A stretch of 64,000 bases of DNA from Membranipora membranacea (GCA_914767715.1 OU612071.1:22565681-22629680), one strand, 5' to 3'. Positions 13,562 to 24,764 are shown, counted from the first letter of the stretch. Made by a program: numbers and translations. Notes: generated from the letters alone by a model not told the origin.

Positions 13562-13786
13562 CAGGAGGATTGGAGAGGCAGGTCCAGAGGATGTTGTCTT
13601 CCTCCATGTCTATATCCTCCCTGTGTGTCCTGCATACTGATATACCCATGAGGCCTGATACAACCATGAGTACTGTGAGAAGCAGTGCAGCTAGATAGGT
13701 GAATGTTTGAGCTGCGGCTGCCAACAGTATCTCTTTGACCGGCCCTTCCGACAATACACTTCCATACGGACATGATTTGATCAACG
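13562..13786 (-). CDS. Transmembrane exon of gene E
   Basis: A 225-nt exon runs from acceptor ccctttgag to donor gtaagt. It encodes a short lumenal piece with a Cys (IKSCPYGSVLSEG), a hydrophobic helix of about 24 residues (QTFTYLAALLLTVLMVVSGL), then CRTHREDIDMEEDNILW, which fits a charged cytoplasmic start. It joins in phase to the stop-containing exon at 11879. This is the C-terminal part of a single-pass membrane protein or the last helix of a multi-pass one. I cannot name the family. The exon at 14127 ends in a different phase, so an exon is missing between them or the two belong to different genes. Confidence 0.6.
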
Positions 13787-14126
13787 CTCAAAGGGTTTCC
13801 TTCTTGCGGACGTTTGGCATTTTCAGAAGTAAAGCATTATCATCGTCAGCCATTTGACATATTCACAAAGATCACATATCGCTAAGTGTTTAACTAAAAA
13901 ATGCTCCGTTTATACCACATAAAATGTTTAATTTTTTAACTTTTACCACAAAACTTATCACATGTGAAACCAACTCCCATGATGGATGACAACACTGGCA
14001 TTAGACAAACAATATTACTGGTCTGACGCTGCATGTGATCTGTTTGAGAACTTGTTCTGATGTCAGGCCACTAACAATTTCTTCACATATGTATCGGATA
14101 TTAATGAATATACATACCCACACCTC

Positions 14127-14253
14127 TATTTGCTGGCGAGTGAGGATTGAGAACTTTTCCACAATCTCCTGGATTGACAAATCCTTTGTGTTGACTTTCC
14201 AGTTTTGCTTATACATCTGTACCTCCATGTAGGAAGTCTCAGTTGAGAGCCTT
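14127..14253 (-). CDS. Internal exon, possibly gene E
   Basis: Acceptor caagtgaaag and donor gtgtgg (or gtatgt nine bases on) bound an open frame containing MEVQMYKQNWKVNTKDLSIQ and then a helical EIVEKFSILTRQQIE. Splice signals are moderate. It lies between the exons at 15274-15489 and 13562-13786 on the same strand, but neither phase matches directly. Function unknown. Confidence 0.45.
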
Positions 14254-14671
14254 TCACTTGAAAACAAGAGATATACATAATGAAAAAGCAGCATGAATAA
14301 AATGCATTATAACGATTAGCATCCATACACAACAGTCTGTTTTGAAAGTAAAGGTACTGTAACCAATACATACAAATAAATATAATATAAACAAATACAT
14401 CTAATCTGACAACATGACCAAACATGCGACACAATGTATACAAAGATGTTTATTCAAAGCTCATCATCAAAAAAGCTGAATACTACAATGAACATCTCAT
14501 TCAACAGCCAAGTAAGTGTTCGAGCCAGTCATGAGATGTCAGATATAGCAACAAAATCTCAAGATCTTTGAGAATTAAAACACAACACCCGACCGCAATC
14601 ATTTAAGCTGTAAAGAAAAAATACAGACTCGCCACGCTCAAATAGGTCATGGTAATTTTTCAATTGCTGAC

Positions 14672-14721
14672 TTCCTATGCACTAATGGCTTACACCAGTG
14701 TTAGCCATTAGTGCATAGGAA
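14672..14721. repeat. Perfect 19-bp inverted repeat (hairpin 1)
   Basis: Arms 14672-14690 and 14703-14721 are exact reverse complements around a 12-nt loop. The loop itself can pair acac with gtgt. Confidence 0.9.
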
Positions 14722-14731
14722 TGGCTAACAC

Positions 14732-14839
14732 GGAAAAACCATGCAAATACCGTGGCCCAGTATTTACACGGTATTTGGGCAAATACCGTTGCCCAAATAC
14801 CGTGTAAATACTGGGCCACGGTATTTGCATGGTTTTTCC
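14732..14839. repeat. Perfect 51-bp inverted repeat (hairpin 2)
   Basis: Arms 14732-14782 and 14789-14839 are exact reverse complements, 51 of 51, with a 6-nt loop (ataccg). Each arm contains a smaller inverted repeat (aaataccgtg and cacggtattt). The open frame across it on the + strand is a by-product. Possible identities are a MITE, a hairpin RNA source or an inverted duplication. A possible 9-bp flank match (gtaattttt and gtaatttct, at 14651 and 14843) is 8/9 and may be chance. Confidence 0.9.
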
Positions 14840-15273
14840 CTCGTAATTTCTGGGCTTATTGGTCAATCACTTTCTTACTTTCACATTATATCTATCAATG
14901 TCTCAAATTACATATTATAGAGTTTCGAGGATGGTTGGGTATAATTTTTCTGAGATTTTGCCATATAAAAATGCTCTTCACAATTTGCTGTATATGCTCA
15001 TTTTCATGGTTTGCAGTAGGTCACATGACTTGTCACAACGTAACCTTGGTTTAGACTGATGAAAGTATTGGCTGTTGTGATATAGCTCTCATGGAAGCGA
15101 TAAATATTTGGTTCAATTAATTTTATCTCGAGCTATTTTTACAAACTTCATGAATTTCCATGTGCAACATCATTTGTGTAGATAAAATAACGCATTAAAG
15201 ATTAGAGTAGGTTTGAGTGGACAACGCCTAATCGCCAGATGTGTAAATATCGCATGACATGGTTGTTACTCAC

Positions 15274-15489
15274 CAAATTGAAGACTCCTGCAGTGTATTT
15301 CCCTCGGACAGTCAGAGGTAGCTTAGCCAGGATATCTTCCTCGTCTGTCGTTTTAAGCTTACTTCTCAGCTGTACGGTTGGTATAGTTATCAACTCCCCA
15401 TCCATAGTCACAAACACACAAAGGGTGTCTTCCAGCCTGTTGATGCCGTCAAGGGTGATGTTGCGCGAATCCGGTGAAAGAGGTGTGTA
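15274..15489 (-). CDS. Internal exon, gene E/F
   Basis: A clean 216-nt exon (72 codons, phase 0) has acceptor tttttattacag and donor gtgagt. It encodes RNITLDGINRLEDTLCVFVT, then DGELITIPTVQLRSKL, then VRGKYTAGVFNL. The alternating beta-type pattern fits an extracellular or lumenal beta-sandwich. The upstream exon (16390-16730) ends in phase 0 and joins in frame. Family unknown. Confidence 0.65.
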
Positions 15490-16389
15490 CTGTAATAAAA
15501 AATATGCTGTGTCAATGTGCAACCTATTTTAGTGTACTTGTTTTTAAGATGTTGTACTTTTAGATATGGTGCTGCATGCACGTTGCCTGAGTCGGACGTA
15601 TTACTCAAATAACAACTGATTTTTAAGTATCACAAATTGTTTATCATCACAATTTGTAAGTTAATGCCTCGCCAAAATGTTGCTTGGGGTTTCTCAATCC
15701 ATATGATAAAAGAAGTCTAAAGTCAAGTTTGACGTTATGCCATGATGTAAAGTCATAGAGCGACACTGAGTTTCCAAAACATGTCAAAACCTATTGTCAC
15801 TATTGTCCATATAAAAAGACATTGCAAGTTCATGTAGCAAAAATGCAGTTAATACATAGAGACTACCCTTATATTATGCAGCCATAGCAACAATAATGTT
15901 CGGTGTTTGATTCGACTTGACAAAAACTGCTTTCAAATTCACATAGTGATAGCTAAACCATCAGTGTTGACAATGCTTTGCCCGCACTAACCTGGTTCTG
16001 ACCAATATTGATGAAAAAAAATGGCGTGCCAGTTGGCAATTTTTAATTATCTTACTCCTAAATTAGTCAAAATTTTGACAAAATTGCACTTGTACCTGAC
16101 GAAACGAGATGTAAAAATATGTGAAACCGTACCGAGACTGAAATATTTTTTTCTGTTAGGGATATCCTCCAAAGCCTTGGTGAGGGCACTGCTTTGGGAA
16201 AAAACTGCTCTGTGAGACATGTATGTGTACCTATATTAAAAACACCATTGCTTACCCTATTTTAGCATGCAAGGCGATTTATTATTTTTTAGCAGAATAC
16301 GTGTACCAGCAAGCCTTTTGTTACAACTTTTACAGAATATGATAGCAATACAAACAATCAATCGATTGGAGTTTTTTTAAGTTACTTAC

Positions 16390-16730
16390 AGTTAAGATTT
16401 TTCCCATAGCTGAATATTTTCTGTTGATGTGTTTAGTTTCGTAAGCACTTGAGTTTATCATCGGAAATAATCCATTGCCTGTTTCTGGTACTTCCTCGCC
16501 AGGCGGCGGTACCGTCGATTGAACAGGATAAGATCTGGAGATCACTGTTTTACTGTGGAGCCTCATGTGTTGCCCTTCAGCGTTGTAATTGGATAATAAA
16601 TAAATTTTAAGAGGTATCCAGTTGTTTATTCACGTTGGTTAACTCCATTTTGATGTACCCATTGGCGTGTACTACAACGCCAAATTGCCTTGTCGCCGGT
16701 CCTTTCGGTGTGTCAATTTCTTTCTTTCTG
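16390..16730 (-). CDS. Exon with internal frameshift, gene E/F
   Basis: Acceptor tatttttcttag and donor gtaagt bound the exon. The first part reads PATRQFGVVVHANGYIKMEL and TNVNKQ. From about 16632 a different frame continues with LLSNYNAEGQHMRLHSKTVI and QSTVPPPGEEVPETGNG to the donor. Both halves look coding, so one base has been lost or gained near 16630. It ends in phase 0, matching the exon at 15274-15489. The protein is not recognised. Confidence 0.5.
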
Positions 16731-18076
16731 CTAAGAAAAATAACTTTAACTTTAGCGACTCATTTTCTTGCAGTATTCATGGTGAATTGAGTGTTTGTCG
16801 ATATCTGATCTGATCTGATTTGATTCAGAGACCAATTTGATAGCGCTTTTTATAGGTTTTTTTGGCAGCCATCAAGGCCTTTGATTGGTCAACACGGTGA
16901 GTTTTATTTTACGTCTGCTTATTCACTATGTTTTAATATTATGTAATATTATATTACATATCAACCTGAAAGCTCTCTTTTGGAGTAAAAATAAGTCCTA
17001 TAGTAAGTAATTTGGTGATAGATTATAGTAAATATGGATACCACTTATGATGTGGAAAAAAATAAAGTGATGGTAAAATATAATAGATGTTTTATAATGT
17101 ATATTGAAGTTAACATACGATAGTATATAAGCATTTTTCAATGAATTTTGAGTGACTTGCACAGTATGAGCGGAATAAGATTTTGGTATTTGCGCAGTCC
17201 TTAAATCAGGAAAAATCAATAATTAACATTTGAACATATTAAGACATTTTATTTGTAAAGTCCCCTTCAAGAAGAAGTGGCTGGGAAGCTTTGGTCAAAC
17301 GTTGGTGTGCCTAGCTGAGGCAGGACTCTAAATATTGGAAGAAAAAATCTAAAGAATATGTCAATCATTGCAATGATAGCGCATTTAATTCGTTGTGATT
17401 AAAGTTGTAAGCACTCTTCATCCGATTTGGGAGCGGACAACTCATTCAAAGCACGATCAGTCTGCTGGTTTCCCGCTGATGGTTTTGATATTTCTTATCC
17501 AAAAAAAATACAGACAAAAGACCTATTAAACTAAGTGCCCGCTTGTTTACATATACTGTCTTTGACAAATTACCAAAATAAAATACCAAACTATTTGAAT
17601 AGGAAAATGGGCATTAACTTATTCTTAATCAAATTTGATATAAGTGTTGTCCTTGCATCTATCATAGGCCAAAATAGGCTAATTGAAACATACCTGTGAA
17701 GCATTCAGTGTTTTCCCGTCTTTCGCTTTCAACCCAGCATCTCTCGCTAACACTTACTTTAGTAGATTGGTTAAGTTGTATTCTCAGAGATTTTATTGAG
17801 TTACTGTCTAAAAGAGTTTAACAGATGTGTCCTGTTTGATTGCCAAAAGATACTGTCCGAATATACTATTGCTCAGTTATTAAAACTATGAAAGAAACAT
17901 GCCACTAGCTGTGGAAAATTACAAAAATACGTCATGGAATATAACCAGAATAGTTGCCATGCCAACAATACTGTAGACCTGAAGGTATAAAAATAAGTGC
18001 CGTTAAAGATAGAAAAGTTACTACTGATTGCTGATATTATTATGTGTGTGGACTCGTGGAGTTAGGAAAGGTAGTC

Positions 18077-18121
18077 ATGCCAACAAATGTAAACAAAAAT
18101 AATGGATGGATTCTAAAAATG
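18077..18121 (+). CDS. Candidate first coding exon, unknown
   Basis: An ATG opens a 15-codon frame (MPTNVNKNNGWILKM) that ends at a strong donor, gtgagt. No further exon on this strand could be linked, so this is weak. Confidence 0.2.
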
Positions 18122-18337
18122 GTGAGTAATGTTTGTTCATGATAATTCAGCTGCTGTTGTAGTCAGTTAGATCCATCACAAAGGCAAGTAAAATTGTTTC
18201 AATGTAAACACTGGCATATATTGAATGATAATTTAATGACAACACCAAATATTTGTTGTGTAAATCTGAGCAATGATACACATTTTCTATGTATTCAGAT
18301 TGATTAATAAAATAATCATCAATCAATAATTATTTAC

Positions 18338-18510
18338 CTGGATAGAGTTGTTTTTTAGCAGCCTGTTGTGCATCAGAATCATCTGACATCCAGTATGGCG
18401 GCTGAAAACCTCTAGCATCCTTCAAATGCTTAAGGAAAGCTGATATGGTAACATTTTCTTCCTTGCTGGTTAACCAGCAGAAATGGTCACCTCTTATTTT
18501 CAAATGTGTA
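18338..18510 (-). CDS. Internal exon, unknown gene
   Basis: Donor gtaaat closes a frame of 57 codons containing RGDHFCWLTSKEENVTIS, LKHLKDARGFQPPYWMSDD and AAKKQLYP. The acceptor is tentatively aaaccag at 18511. The sequence has clear coding character with an aromatic-rich core. It lies just downstream, on the same strand, of the gag-like ORF, but I see no evidence that they are one gene. Confidence 0.4.
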
Positions 18511-18582
18511 CTGGTTTGTATCGTTTATTTGTTTACCTTGTGAGTAAGGCAGCAGTGCACCCCTTCGAGGAGGTGTTTGAAA

Positions 18583-19350
18583 CTATAGGCTCATAAGTGA
18601 GGTTGGTGTCGATTTAGGACTATTAATAGGTGTTTTGTGGGTTATTGGGGCGGGGGAATTTCTGCATGTTCGATTATGATGGTTTCTGTTTTGAATTGGG
18701 TTAGGCCGTGTGGATTGTTTGTTTTGAGTTGACGGATGTTTGTTTGTTGTTCTTTGCCTGTGTGATTTATTGGCAGAGCTTTCCCTATTGTTTTGGATCC
18801 GGGGCTCTGCTAGCTGCCTTGTTGTTGTTGGGTTTGTGATTTCTGATCTTGGGTTGTTTGGAGGTTGATTTGCCGGTAGTTTTTTAACGCCTTGGTATCC
18901 TACTAGGTCGGGTGGGGCATTGGTGTACCTGGCATGATTGCAAACGACAGTGGAAAGCCCAAAGAAGGCTGAATATTCAGCCTCCCTGAGCTTCTTCTCT
19001 TCACTTTCAGGAATCCATTATAACATTTGTAGAGTGTTCTTTTTTTGGAAACCCCAATAGACTTTCCATGAGCTGACGTTTAGATGTGGGTTTGATCTTT
19101 GAAGTATATGCCTAGTTGAACCAAAGTCTCTACCACCTTTTCGTGGGCAGTGGGTGGTCATGGTGAGTAGCTTTGGCAGCTCATTCCCTCTATGTGCACA
19201 GTAAGTTCTGCCTTCAAGAGGTGGAATTTTGTTAGTAACTTCTATGATCCATTCCACAGATTTTGAGTCAGAACAGGTCATTTTGAACATGGCTTGGGTA
19301 AGGCTGTACCTCAACAATTTGGCTGGGGTTGGTCCATTTGATTTAGCAGT
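18583..19350 (-). pseudogene. DUF4780-like gag ORF of a retroelement, one stop
   Basis: One reading frame runs through this block with a single TAA at 19018-19020. The first part contains MFKMTCSDSKSVEWIIEV, PPLEGRTYCAHRGNELPKLL, ILQRSNPHLNVSSWKVYWGF. After the stop it continues WIPESEEKKLREAEYSAFFG. The order of conserved W and LEG, then LQR.NP.L....W.V, then W.......L, resembles the DUF4780 domain found in gag-like proteins of invertebrate retroelements. The C-terminal 90 residues are Asn/Thr/Pro/Gln-rich. No reverse transcriptase follows. Family assignment is from memory of the pattern, so moderate. Confidence 0.5.
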
Positions 19351-19824
19351 TGGTGGATAAAGAAGGTTTATTAATAAACAGAAGGTACCTCAAGTAGCAC
19401 ACACTACATACAGCAATGTTAAGAGTTGAAACAGAACAATTTAAGTTGAGACCACGAAAACTAATGCTTACATCTACACGAGTGCCCATCAGTATATAAT
19501 AATAAACATTGGAAAAAAAATATTTGACTAAAAACCTACCCTTCCCCACCTAAGCCTACCTAACAACCGTGCTATTTAGACCTTTAAAGTTAAGTCATTA
19601 AGTTATCCTGCTCAACAATAAAGGCAAATAAGTCTAAGTGCAATGAGCAAATGTCTGCTCAAAAATTCACTGATATTAAAAACATATTCCAGGTAGGAAA
19701 TCTCAAGATTTTTACCCCACATAGCATCAGTAATTGGGGACGGCGTAAATTAAAAACAAATATTACTAGTTGAGTATTGAAACCAGATTACTTGCTATAC
19801 ATTTCAGTTACAGACACGAGGTTA

Positions 19825-19989
19825 TCAGACGTAGGTATATAAAGCAAATATTTTCGAAAAACTTTTGTTTGTAATATTAAGTAATATTAATCTCAGCTTT
19901 TTTACTTCTGTCATATCCACTGCTTTCTTTGCCTTTTTGTTGGCTCTTGCAGCACTCAGGCCTACGCACCGTACCTCAGCCAGCATCTG
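19825..19989 (-). CDS. Candidate exon, Lys-rich, unknown
   Basis: A strong acceptor (gtttttgtttcag) opens MLAEVRCVGLSAARANKKAK and KAVDMTEVKKLRLILLN, reading to a stop at 19825. It could be a terminal exon. No partner exon was found. Confidence 0.25.
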   Translation of the reverse strand, partial: QMLAEVRCVGLSAARANKKAKKAVDMTEVKKLRLILLNITNKSFSKIFALYTYV

Positions 19990-20336
19990 AAACAAAAACT
20001 GAACATTAGAATATATCATACCTCTCAGCTGTGTTATAGTGAATACAAAACCAGACCAGTCCATCCACAAAATTCTTCTGGTATTCCCGAGGGTCATCAA
20101 ACCAAGTTAGCATTGCAATTTACTGCGTCACTGATTGTTCACTTTGTGTTTTCTTCAATGTTGACAAACAGCTACTTAACAATACTAGCTCGACAGACCT
20201 ACCCTACATGATACAATACTCCCTTGACTAGAACGCTACAAAACAAGAGTAATTTATACCCATACACAAACAATGTTGTCCAGACATTTAGGTCATATTA
20301 GTCACAAAAAAAATCAAGCCTAAAATCCCCACCCAC

Positions 20337-20746
20337 CAGGGGCGTATATTCTAAAAAATTTCACTCACTGACTTTTCAGAGATGAGCATAATAATCGGGC
20401 GCAGCCCGATCCACACGCCGAAGGCGGGGAGGGTGTGGGAGGGGCGCTTAAGTGCCCTCCCACCACGGAAATTTTTGCATATCGGTAGCAAAATAGTGCA
20501 AGCGGAGAGGTATTTCAATAGCTCACTGAGCTGTTGGGTACTTTCAAAAAACAACTCAATAGCAGTAGAAGATTACGGTAAAAATGCTCCAGTTATAAAG
20601 CACCCATTTGAAAAAAAACTGACCTTGATGGGATTCGAACCCACAACAATCTTATTAGCAGCGTTTGTAAGGCAGACGCTCTACACACTGAGCTATTCAG
20701 CCACTCACGGAAATCCGTGGGCCGTGAGTGCTAATATACGCCACTG
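20337..20746. mobile_element. hAT-type MITE, 410 bp
   Basis: The element starts CAGGGGCGTATATT and ends with the complement of CAGTGGCGTATATT, typical hAT-like termini. It is flanked by an exact 8-bp duplication, CCACCCAC (20329-20336 and 20747-20754), the hAT length. It encodes no transposase. Inside are a GC-rich block near the left end and, near the right end, a hairpin (cactcacgg and ccgtgagtg) next to a tRNA-like sequence. The long + strand open frame across it is non-coding. Confidence 0.85.
20621..20709 (-). repeat. tRNA-derived sequence inside the MITE
   Basis: The - strand contains a near-consensus A box (TAGCTCAGTGTGTAGAGC) and a perfect B box (GGGTTCGAATCCC), spaced as in a tRNA. 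The D and T stems can form. The acceptor strands (GGCTGAA and CAAGGTC) do not pair and the anticodon stem is broken, so it is not a functional tRNA. It is best read as a SINE head captured by, or fused with, a hAT MITE. The internal Pol III promoter may still be active. Confidence 0.7.
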
Positions 20747-21231
20747 CCACCCACATGTCCTTGCAACGATATATACGAGAGAGCTAACAAATAAAAAACC
20801 TCCGCCCTGAATAAAAGTTACATTGTGTTTTGCACTTGGCATGTAGAATCGTTTCTCTTGTCAGGGGAACTTCCCGAGGTGGGTTTATTGTGGCTCTTGT
20901 ATAGCCTTGTCATGCGGCAACTTTTTTGTAAAAGTAGCCGTGTAACAAAGCTGGTTCTTGTATACATCTGATATGATGACTAGGGCAGACAACAGCAATA
21001 TTTCAGCGTGGGTAGAATAAGCCTTGGTCATACTGTGTGAAATTGCAATTTCCTCCTGAGGCTGGCAATGAGATAACCAATCTTTAAATCGTCTCAAAGT
21101 TTCGAGTGTACACCTACGTTATCGATATCACATTGAATTGAAGTAATACAAGTCAGTGATTCCATGAGAGCGGTCATGAATGTCACTTTATAGCAACATA
21201 ATTTGCTCTCAGTAATCACTATGCTACTCAC

Positions 21232-21389
21232 CAAATCCTTCTGCTTCTCAGTATCCGGACTGAATTCAATCAGCTCCAATACAGTACCGAACTTTGGTGC
21301 AGGTCTCTCCTCTACTGGCCTTTCTGCCTTGAGGTTGGCCACATCTTCCTTAAGTTCGAGAATAAGCCCACACAACATATGTATATCCT
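21232..21389 (-). CDS. Internal exon, coiled-coil, unknown gene
   Basis: Acceptor gtgtttatttcag and donor gtgagt bound 158 nt. The frame encodes a short coiled-coil (MLCGLILELKEDVANLKAER) then PAPKFGTVLELIEFSPDTEK. A leucine-rich helix followed by a P.....LEL..F motif recalls DUF4806-type proteins of invertebrate mobile elements, but one exon is too little to assign. Upstream exons on this strand may include 24009-24127. Confidence 0.5.
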
Positions 21390-21424
21390 CTGAAATAAAC
21401 ACAAGAAATTTTTTGTAAGGTTCA

Positions 21425-21925
21425 ATGTTTTTTTCCCACCTGAAATATCTCTGCTGTGAGAGTGTAGCCACTATAAGTGGCTGATAATTTGGCTCAAACA
21501 CCCGTTGTTTTGATTTTGATGGATCCTCTTTTTTTCTCATATCCATTCACCGTGATGATCAAATCTTTTTTGTCTGCCAGGAAGCTCAGTATTTCTCCGA
21601 TGTTAATCATTAATGTTACACATCGGTTTGCTATCATCATTTTGAGAAACTTGGGATTCTTTCAACACAGAGTTCTATCCACAGCCTTACCCCATGAATC
21701 ATTTCGAGGCCACCGTCATCATATCACCAATGTTCTACACTCACATTGTTTTTTCCCGTATTGTTTTTCTCATCTCTGTGATTACAGTGATTGTTGTGTT
21801 CTACAATCTAGATCTCAGCCTCGGCTCTAGTCTTTTTTTTCTAAGATCAGCTTCCAGCGAGATCTTTGATGTGCCACATTTAAATTTTTTTCTTAACTGA
21901 GCATGATACTCCCCAATAGCTCCGG
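21425..21925. repeat. Dispersed repeat, copy C (partial)
   Basis: Corresponds to the middle and right parts of copies A and B (ctgaaatatctctgctgtga, tattaat/tacacatcg, catcatatcaccaat, gagcatgatactcccc). It is directly joined to the start of duplication unit D2 at about 21913. Confidence 0.6.
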
Positions 21926-23335
21926 TTGTGTAACCTACAATAGCAAGAAAATTACAGATGTTAGTGATATAATCAACCAATGATAATAATTTAATAAGTT
22001 ATTGTACAGCAGGGTAATCAATGTTCAACTATTACTAAACCACTGAGATGTAGAAAATGGATGCGCTATGGATATAATAATAAGAATAATAATAATAATG
22101 TAGTCAAAAGTTTACTCTGTGTAACAAGCCTAACTAAACAGTATGTCACAGGCAAAAACGGGCTATCTGCGGATTGAAATATTCTTGGTAAAACACGTTT
22201 TCCAAGTTTCTAATTAACATTAAAATCATTGCAAATATACTTTTATATGCGAAAAATTAGGACGATTTCTTTGGCGTTAATTAATTAATGATCAAACCAG
22301 CGGCTCAAAAGATATCGCAACAAAATTCAGATTTGGCTATTTCTTCGGGCAAAAACGGTCTCAAAAACGATTCAATTGTCATTCAAAACGAGTCATTGTT
22401 AGCAAGTACAGTCATTATAATCGTAATTGCATTGTTCAAATGAATGCATTCACGGTCAATTGAGCATGGCTTTCATTGTCATTGAGAAAAAAACAACTTA
22501 TAGACCTTTTTTGCTCGAAGCTTTCTGGCTATTTGTGAACAAAAAAATTTCAAACAGGTTTTTTTCCAATTTCTGGTAGGAGTTTCAGAGAGTTCTTGAT
22601 AGCGTTAGAAAGCCAAAAAATAGCTTAATTTGAATAACAAAGAAAAAGAAATTTTGAAAAAAATACATATAGACCTTTTTTGCACGTGATTACCTGACTA
22701 CCCTCTTAGATGTAATTCTTGTGACTGAGCTACTAGTGTTAGGGCCAAGCCAAAGCTTCTGGCTTAGCAAAGCCCTATTTATCCCCTCTCAACTTTTTAA
22801 GTCTCATTCATTAGCCCCAAATATTCGCCATCATTCTCCATGAGCCTGTATGCCAGCTCTGGGGTTGTGAGTGTCTCATTAAGGCTTAATAGATTCAAAG
22901 AACTGACTTTCGTCTCGCTCCCAGCAATTGCTAAGTCTGCTGCTGGTGTTTCTGCCACATCCACATCTACCTCAGTTCAAACTTTTCCAAAGTTTCGACT
23001 TTTATTCTCGGAGTGCTGCTGTTATGCACTATAGAACAAGAGATTTTTTGAATGCTACAAAATCTAAACAGATGTTATGGGTACAGCAGAATATTGTTTT
23101 GTGATGGTAGATTTTAGAAGTTTTACTTCTCAATTTCTGCCTGTAATGTTTTGAAATGATTTGAAACAATATTGCAATATTTCCAAATATTAACATACGG
23201 TCGTTGAATCCTGTGGAATGGGATACATTTTAACATTATTTTCCTATGTAAAGCAGCATGTATAGACAGATCAAGATCAAGACAGCATTAAGAACAGATC
23301 AAGACAGCATTAAATCATGTCGCCAAAGGCCAGTA
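21913..23335. repeat. Segmental duplication, unit D2
   Basis: Diverged copy of 10375-11265 in the same orientation. It carries an extra block of about 650 bp (roughly 22140-22790) absent from D1. It includes the exon-like frame at 22796-22985, whose donor side is lost. Confidence 0.6.
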
Positions 23336-24008
23336 CAATATATCACATCATTTGACACTTAATGACTCCAGGCAGCCTCTCTCTAGTGCAACAAGTTATA
23401 GACCGGTTGAAGTACAACCTCCATCAGGTTTTTATTTCTCTGTACTTACCCTCCTAGTTTGCTTGTTGAGGATATTAGTCCGTAACTGTAACTCAAAATG
23501 AGTCAGCCTTTCAGGTGGTTTAAGATTCAGCATTGGCAAATGTTTTCCGGTCCTCTATAAATGTAAGGGTCCCCATGATCATACTTTCATACCAATAGCT
23601 TAAGAGTCTGCTATTTTTTCCACCCATGATTAAGCACCTTGATACAATGGAGCACCTCTAGTTCGTCGTATGGTGGGTATGGTAATAGGTAAAAGGAGAC
23701 AACAGTTTGTAAAAGGCAGCCTGACAGGACAGTTGAAGGCTAGGAATATGATCATCTAGGCTGGTTTTCTACCAGGCACTCTCATTAAATATATCTCCGC
23801 CCTAATTCATATGAGAGAGTGAATTAATTGAACATCATACTACGAAAATAAAGGGGAGAGAAGAGAAATTTCAAATGTTTAACATTTTTATGCCTCACAT
23901 CACATGACCTGTTTAAATTAGTCAGTAATGAAACAAACATATTTGCTTGGTCGATGAAGATCATACTCCAAAAAAGTTAGCTGAGATTTCTACTCATTAT
24001 CATTTTAC

Positions 24009-24127
24009 CTCTGTGGAAGAGTTTGGATTCTTGACTTCTTTGAGGAAAGGGCCCCAGCGCTGACGAACGAGACAGTCATACAGATTATTCCGCATCTCTG
24101 ACTGCATGAATAAAGATGTCGGGTCGC
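24009..24127 (-). CDS. Internal exon, unknown gene
   Basis: Acceptor tctcgtttgag and donor gtaaaa enclose a 119-nt frame: TSLFMQSEMRNNLYDCLVRQ then RWGPFLKEVKNPNSSTE. Coding character is good and splice sites are moderate. No family is recognised. Confidence 0.4.
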
Positions 24128-24764
24128 CTCAAACGAGAAACTCTATGCAGTATGCCACTTCAAATAATCCGCAGTCATCACTGCCCATCTGCTGATGCAC
24201 GGGGACGTGGCTTACTGTCAATGATTTGGACTGACACCTTGAAGACCTAAAATGTAGTCAAATTGAGAAATAAACTCAATGACAGTTCACATTAGATTTG
24301 ATAAATTTATGTTATGTAGCCTTCATAAATCCTTGACAAAGCTCACTCTTTGGTTATTTGTTTTCATGAGAAGTTGCGGAGGCCTTATACATAAGATCAC
24401 CCTATGTATAGACTCTGGTATGATCTTTGACTTGTGTAAGCATTCAAGTAGCTTACTGTCCTATATTTGTTAAAAAAAGATTTAAATTCGACTGCCACCT
24501 TCAGCGTAAATACGCAAGGAATGTATTGGTTTGTCTTCCACTGTCTACAACTTGGAATACAGAGAAATTAATTGAAATTGATTAATGAACTAAGCTATTA
24601 TCCGTCCAACTAAGCCGAAGAGTTTTGCTTCCTTTCGGTGGTCACTGATCTTATCAGTTCAGTTCAGGCATTCAGCGAGAGTTTTGATGTGCACTTATAC
24701 CTCATTTTCATATTGTATTGTTTGTTAAATGCCAAACAAGAAATTTTCCCATCAGAGTTGATCA

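Noticed and set aside
14752-15059. 100-codon + strand ORF with Trp-rich start
   Set aside because: Its first 30 codons are simply the translation of the perfect palindrome. No splice or motif support.
20621-20709. A functional tRNA gene
   Set aside because: A and B boxes are good, but the acceptor strands do not pair and the anticodon stem is disrupted.
20382-20810. 142-codon + strand ORF
   Set aside because: It lies across the hAT MITE and its tRNA-like part. The open frame is incidental to the GC-rich repeat sequence.
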